Source: Streptomyces lydicus
GTDB lineage: Bacteria > Actinomycetota > Actinomycetes > Streptomycetales > Streptomycetaceae
Direction: 5' to 3'
Length of the DNA stretch: 64,000 bases
Assembly: GCF_004125265.1 (NCBI RefSeq)
Contig: NZ_RDTE01000003.1
Coordinates: forward strand, 3,968,001 to 4,032,000
In this document: positions 61,490-64,000 of the stretch, one piece after another
How the letters are laid out: every line of letters starts with the position of its first letter
Numbering within the stretch: the stretch's first letter is position 1
The notes under the pieces: generated by a model
What the model was told of the DNA's origin: nothing
Databases searched by the model: none
Seen by the model: the letters and a program-made list of their open reading frames with translations, nothing else
Made by a program: the position numbers and the translations under genes

Positions 61490-62890
61490 TCAGGCCAGCA
61501 GCCCGCGCAGGGCGCCGTACACACCGAGCACCCACAGCGCCAGCGGCAGCAGGCTGACCGCGGCCAGGGTGTGCAGGATCTCCGCCGCCCGGCCCCAGTA
61601 GGGCACGAGCCTGCGGCCCGGCACCGTCCACGAGGCGATGGCCACGACGGCGGTCAGGGCCAGCAGCGCGACCACCACCAGCGGACGCCGGCCGGGCGCG
61701 AAGGAGACGGCGCAGGCGAGGATCAGCAGGAGCGGGCCCACCGCGCCCGGAAGGATCAGCGAGAGCCGCTGCCAGGCGTTGCCCAGGCCGCGGCCGTGCA
61801 GCAGCAGGAGCAGCGACAGCGCCACGACCATGACCGAGGCGGCCAGGTCCGCGTACCACGCGAGCACGCCCAGACAGCCGGCGCAGACCGCGCCCACGGC
61901 CCCGTACAGCGAACTCATCCAGCCGTCCGCGAGCACCGCGCGAGCGGCGACGCCGCTGGGCGAGTGCGGCTCGATGCCCACTTGCAGCTGCTGGGCGTTG
62001 GTGGGCAGGGGCGGCATCCGCAGCCCGGACATCCGGAAGGACAGTGAGGGGACGAACGCGCCGAGGACCACCGCCACCAGGGCGACGACCCCGGCGACCT
62101 GGTGCGGTGCCAGGTCCACGGTGAGCATCAGGGCCCCGGCGAGCGCGCCGAATGCCGCGACGACGGCGATACCGAGAAAGAGCGAGGCGAAGGCGGAGAC
62201 CGCCGCGAGGACGACGATCGCGCCGCCGGCGCCCGCCGCACAGCCGGCCAGCAGCCGGAAGCCCACCATCGTGTGGGCGTCCGGGCCGGTCAGCTCGCCG
62301 CCGGGCAGCAGCCAGCCGGCGCACGCGAGGTAGGGCGCGGCCATCGCGCCCAGTGCCGCGCCCGCTCCGGCGTCGCCGACGGCGCGGCTGGCCGAGCCCG
62401 CGCCGGCGATCAGCAGCAGACCGGCCACTGCCGCGCACACCGCGCGCAGCCCCACCGATCCGCCGGGCAGCGCGAGGACGACCAGTCCGCCGGCGAGGGC
62501 GAGGACCGCGAGGCCGCGCAGCAGCCGGCGGCTGGCCTGCGGGGTCCAGCCGTAGGGGCTCGCGGCCATGGTGGTGGAGATGCCGTCCACCAGGTCGTCC
62601 AGGTGGACCTCGGGGAGCGCCTCGGTGCGCGGCCTGAGGTAGAGGGTCTCGCCGTCGCGCAGGTCGTAGGAGTCGAGGGTGCGTTCCTCGTCCATCGGCT
62701 CGGCGCCCAGCCGTTGCAGGACCCAGCCGCCGTGGTCGATCCCCGCCTCTTCAAGGTCGTCACCGCCATAGCCGACGACGGCGGGCAGCAGGTCGGCCAC
62801 GGGCACGTCGGAAGGTACCGCGAGGTCGACGCTCTTGCCGGGCGCGCGGACCGTCAGACGGCACAGCCCGGCCGTCTGGATATCACTCAT
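61490..62890 (-). CDS. eccD: T7SS channel protein EccD
   Basis: A 466-residue protein. Residues 1-95 form a ubiquitin-like cytosolic domain (CRLTVRAPGKSVDLAVPSDV, LDSYDLRDGETLYLRP). A short linker leads to about eleven hydrophobic segments from about residue 125 to the end. This is the EccD architecture, the multi-pass channel subunit of the ESX membrane complex. The ATG at 62890 has only a weak upstream purine stretch. It is the first gene of the minus-strand T7SS set and is divergent from eccC across 318 bases. Confidence 0.92.
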   Translation of the reverse strand: MSDIQTAGLCRLTVRAPGKSVDLAVPSDVPVADLLPAVVGYGGDDLEEAGIDHGGWVLQRLGAEPMDEERTLDSYDLRDGETLYLRPRTEALPEVHLDDLVDGISTTMAASPYGWTPQASRRLLRGLAVLALAGGLVVLALPGGSVGLRAVCAAVAGLLLIAGAGSASRAVGDAGAGAALGAMAAPYLACAGWLLPGGELTGPDAHTMVGFRLLAGCAAGAGGAIVVLAAVSAFASLFLGIAVVAAFGALAGALMLTVDLAPHQVAGVVALVAVVLGAFVPSLSFRMSGLRMPPLPTNAQQLQVGIEPHSPSGVAARAVLADGWMSSLYGAVGAVCAGCLGVLAWYADLAASVMVVALSLLLLLHGRGLGNAWQRLSLILPGAVGPLLLILACAVSFAPGRRPLVVVALLALTAVVAIASWTVPGRRLVPYWGRAAEILHTLAAVSLLPLALWVLGVYGALRGLLA

Positions 62891-63208
62891 GGGGCTGGCT
62901 CACGCTTCTCCGGACGGATTCGGAAAGTGCTCCGGACCCGTATGAGGGTGGCTGGATCGATCGGTTCTGGTGCGGGCGAAGGTGAACTCCCGCCCACACG
63001 TGGTGTTCTCGGGCATTCGCCGTACGGTGCTTTCGACCGTACGGGGGAAAGGAGCGAACCGATAGACCGATTGGGCAGAGTGGGCAGAAGAAAGGGCATG
63101 CTGGCCATGCATTGACACAAGAATGAGCACGCCAATTCTGACAACGGCCTTTCCCGCCATCGAAGATGCCCTTGTGCCGCGCAGCATTGCCCGTGAGGAG
63201 AGCGTCCG
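62891..63208. other. Divergent intergenic region between eccD and eccC
   Basis: This 318-bp region contains no convincing gene; short minus-strand frames that run into eccC look like chance. It should hold the promoters of both eccD and eccC. A TTGACA at 63112-63117 could be the -35 of eccC, but the sequence 16-18 bases later (AATTCT) is a poor -10. A symmetrical repeat occupies 63020-63044. Confidence 0.5.
63020..63044. promoter_or_regulatory. 9-bp inverted repeat in the eccD/eccC control region
   Basis: CCGTACGGT (63020-63028) and ACCGTACGG (63036-63044) form a perfect inverted repeat with a 7-base centre, and each arm contains the palindrome CCGTACGG. It sits near the middle of the divergent region, a good position for a shared operator controlling both T7SS transcripts. 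Function is inferred from symmetry and position. Confidence 0.45.
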
Positions 63209-64000
63209 TTGAGTGTGGTTCTGTTCCGCAGGCCGGCCCGCCGCCGCGGCCCGGACATGCCCGAAGGGGAGTTGACCCTCCAGGAGCCGCCGACACTGCC
63301 CGAAGTGGTGCCGGACAGCTCCGCCGTGTGGACCTATCTGCCCATGGCGATGATGTCAGTCTCCATGATGCTGATGTTCATGCGGCCGGGCATGAACGGT
63401 TCCTCCGGGGGCCACTTCATGTACCTGGCCATCGGCATGATGGTGCTGGCGTCCGGCGCGATGCTGGTCGGCCAGATGATGCGCAAGTCCAGTGAGCGCA
63501 AACAGCGGCTCAAGGGCGAGCGCCGGGACTACCTGCGCTACCTCACCCAGACCCGGCGCAAGGTGCGGGCTGCGGTGTCCGACCAGCAGAAGGCACTGGC
63601 CTGGCGGCACCCCGAACCGGCCGCGCTGTGGTCGATGGTGGGCACCACCCGGCTGTGGGAACGCCGCCCGCAGGACGAGGACTTCGGCGAGGTCCGGGTG
63701 GCCGTGGGCGACCAGCAGCTGGGTCTGCGGCTGACGCCGAACGCCACCACCCCCGTCGAGGACCTGGAGCCGCTGTCCGCGCATGCCCTGCGCAGCTTCA
63801 TCCGGGCCTACGCCACCGTGCCCGAGCAGCCCATCGCCATCTATCTGCGGGCCTGGGCCCGGGTGCTGCTGCGCGGTGACGAGGAGCGCACGCGCTCCCT
63901 GGCCCGCGCCATGATCGCCCAGCTGGCGGCCTTCCACGCGCCGGACGACGTGTGGGTGGCGCTGTGCGTGTCGGATGAGCGGCGTGCCGAGTGGGAGTGG
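63209..64000 (+). CDS. eccC: T7SS motor ATPase EccC, N-terminal part (runs off the window)
   Basis: The start is TTG 63209, with GAGGAG 8 bases upstream; GTG 63215 in frame is less well spaced. 264 residues are visible. The N-terminus reads FRRPARR-GPDMPEGELTLQ, typical of EccC. Two membrane segments follow at about 40-59 (VWTYLPMAMMSVSMMLMFM) and 70-90 (FMYLAIGMMVLASGAMLVG), then a domain with RRDYLRYLTQTRRKVR and LWSMVGTTRLWERRP. The FtsK/SpoIIIE ATPase domains lie beyond position 64000. EccC selects and drives substrates through the pore. Confidence 0.92.
   Translation, partial: MSVVLFRRPARRRGPDMPEGELTLQEPPTLPEVVPDSSAVWTYLPMAMMSVSMMLMFMRPGMNGSSGGHFMYLAIGMMVLASGAMLVGQMMRKSSERKQRLKGERRDYLRYLTQTRRKVRAAVSDQQKALAWRHPEPAALWSMVGTTRLWERRPQDEDFGEVRVAVGDQQLGLRLTPNATTPVEDLEPLSAHALRSFIRAYATVPEQPIAIYLRAWARVLLRGDEERTRSLARAMIAQLAAFHAPDDVWVALCVSDERRAEWEW

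Noticed and set aside
59962..61524. A 520-residue frame overlapping eccB in another register
   Set aside because: Arg/Gly-rich shadow; eccB in its own frame shows the full family pattern and a good ribosome binding site.
62883..63296. Minus-strand frames of 95-137 residues across the eccD/eccC gap
   Set aside because: They overlap the eccC start, lack a good ribosome binding site and family features, and occupy the expected control region.
1..64000. Insertion sequences, prophage, integrase or tRNA-associated attachment sites
   Set aside because: I saw no transposase or integrase motifs, no flanking terminal repeats and no tRNA-like sequence.

Overview
The window looks like a Streptomyces (or close streptomycete) chromosome. 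It is very GC-rich, uses GTG and TTG starts with purine-rich ribosome binding sites, and carries an ESX-like type VII secretion system (T7SS) of the actinobacterial kind (EccB, EccC and EccD, with no EccE or MycP seen in this window). Family assignments come from reading motifs and from memory; no database search was run.

Layout. From about 62.9 kb down to position 46 all convincing genes lie on the minus strand. They are eccD (62890-61490), eccB (61472-60012), an EsxA/EsxB-like pair of small WXG100-type proteins (59770-59441 and 59356-59024) behind a good promoter candidate, a 170-residue helical protein with a YxxxE export-type motif (58896-58384), a 1108-residue protein with a very long Gln/Glu/Lys helix (58292-54966), a YbaB/EbfC-like protein (54937-54470) and a WXG100-type protein (54473-54048). 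The next start codon abuts that stop codon and opens one uninterrupted reading frame of 15,913 codons (54047-6306). After it come a T7SS-associated SseB-like protein (6234-5431), a proline-rich protein with an ADP-ribosyltransferase-like C-terminus (5088-1660) and a membrane-anchored ricin-type lectin (1632-46). On the plus strand, eccC starts at 63209 and runs off the right edge.

The giant protein (about 1.6 MDa) is the main feature. It has a T7SS-type helical N-terminus, a linker, a helical domain that recurs later, an OTU-like domain whose catalytic Cys position is Gly, ten large modules of roughly 900-1000 residues, three OmpA-C-like domains, a long beta-rich Ser/Thr/Gly region, an orphan half-module and a scabin/pierisin-like ADP-ribosyltransferase C-terminus. 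Every one of the ten modules has a hydrophobic strand ending in His (HG in modules 1-7, HA in 8-10) and, 43-46 residues later, a second hydrophobic strand ending in a Cys followed by small residues. That is the layout of clan CD cysteine peptidases (caspase, gingipain, MARTX/TcdB processing domains). Related Streptomyces proteins are, as I recall, annotated as 'lonely Cys domain' proteins. Modules 1-6 are each preceded by a short V-[FY]-[TA]-[RQ]-P-V motif (degenerate in one case), a candidate processing site.

How it may work together (inference): EccB/C/D with the Esx-like proteins would export the giant protein, which would act as a toxin-carrying surface or secreted polyprotein. Its own protease-like modules may cut it between modules. 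The adjacent WXG100 and SseB-like proteins are candidates for export partner, chaperone or immunity, and the second ADP-ribosyltransferase and the lectin would be accessory effectors or surface factors.
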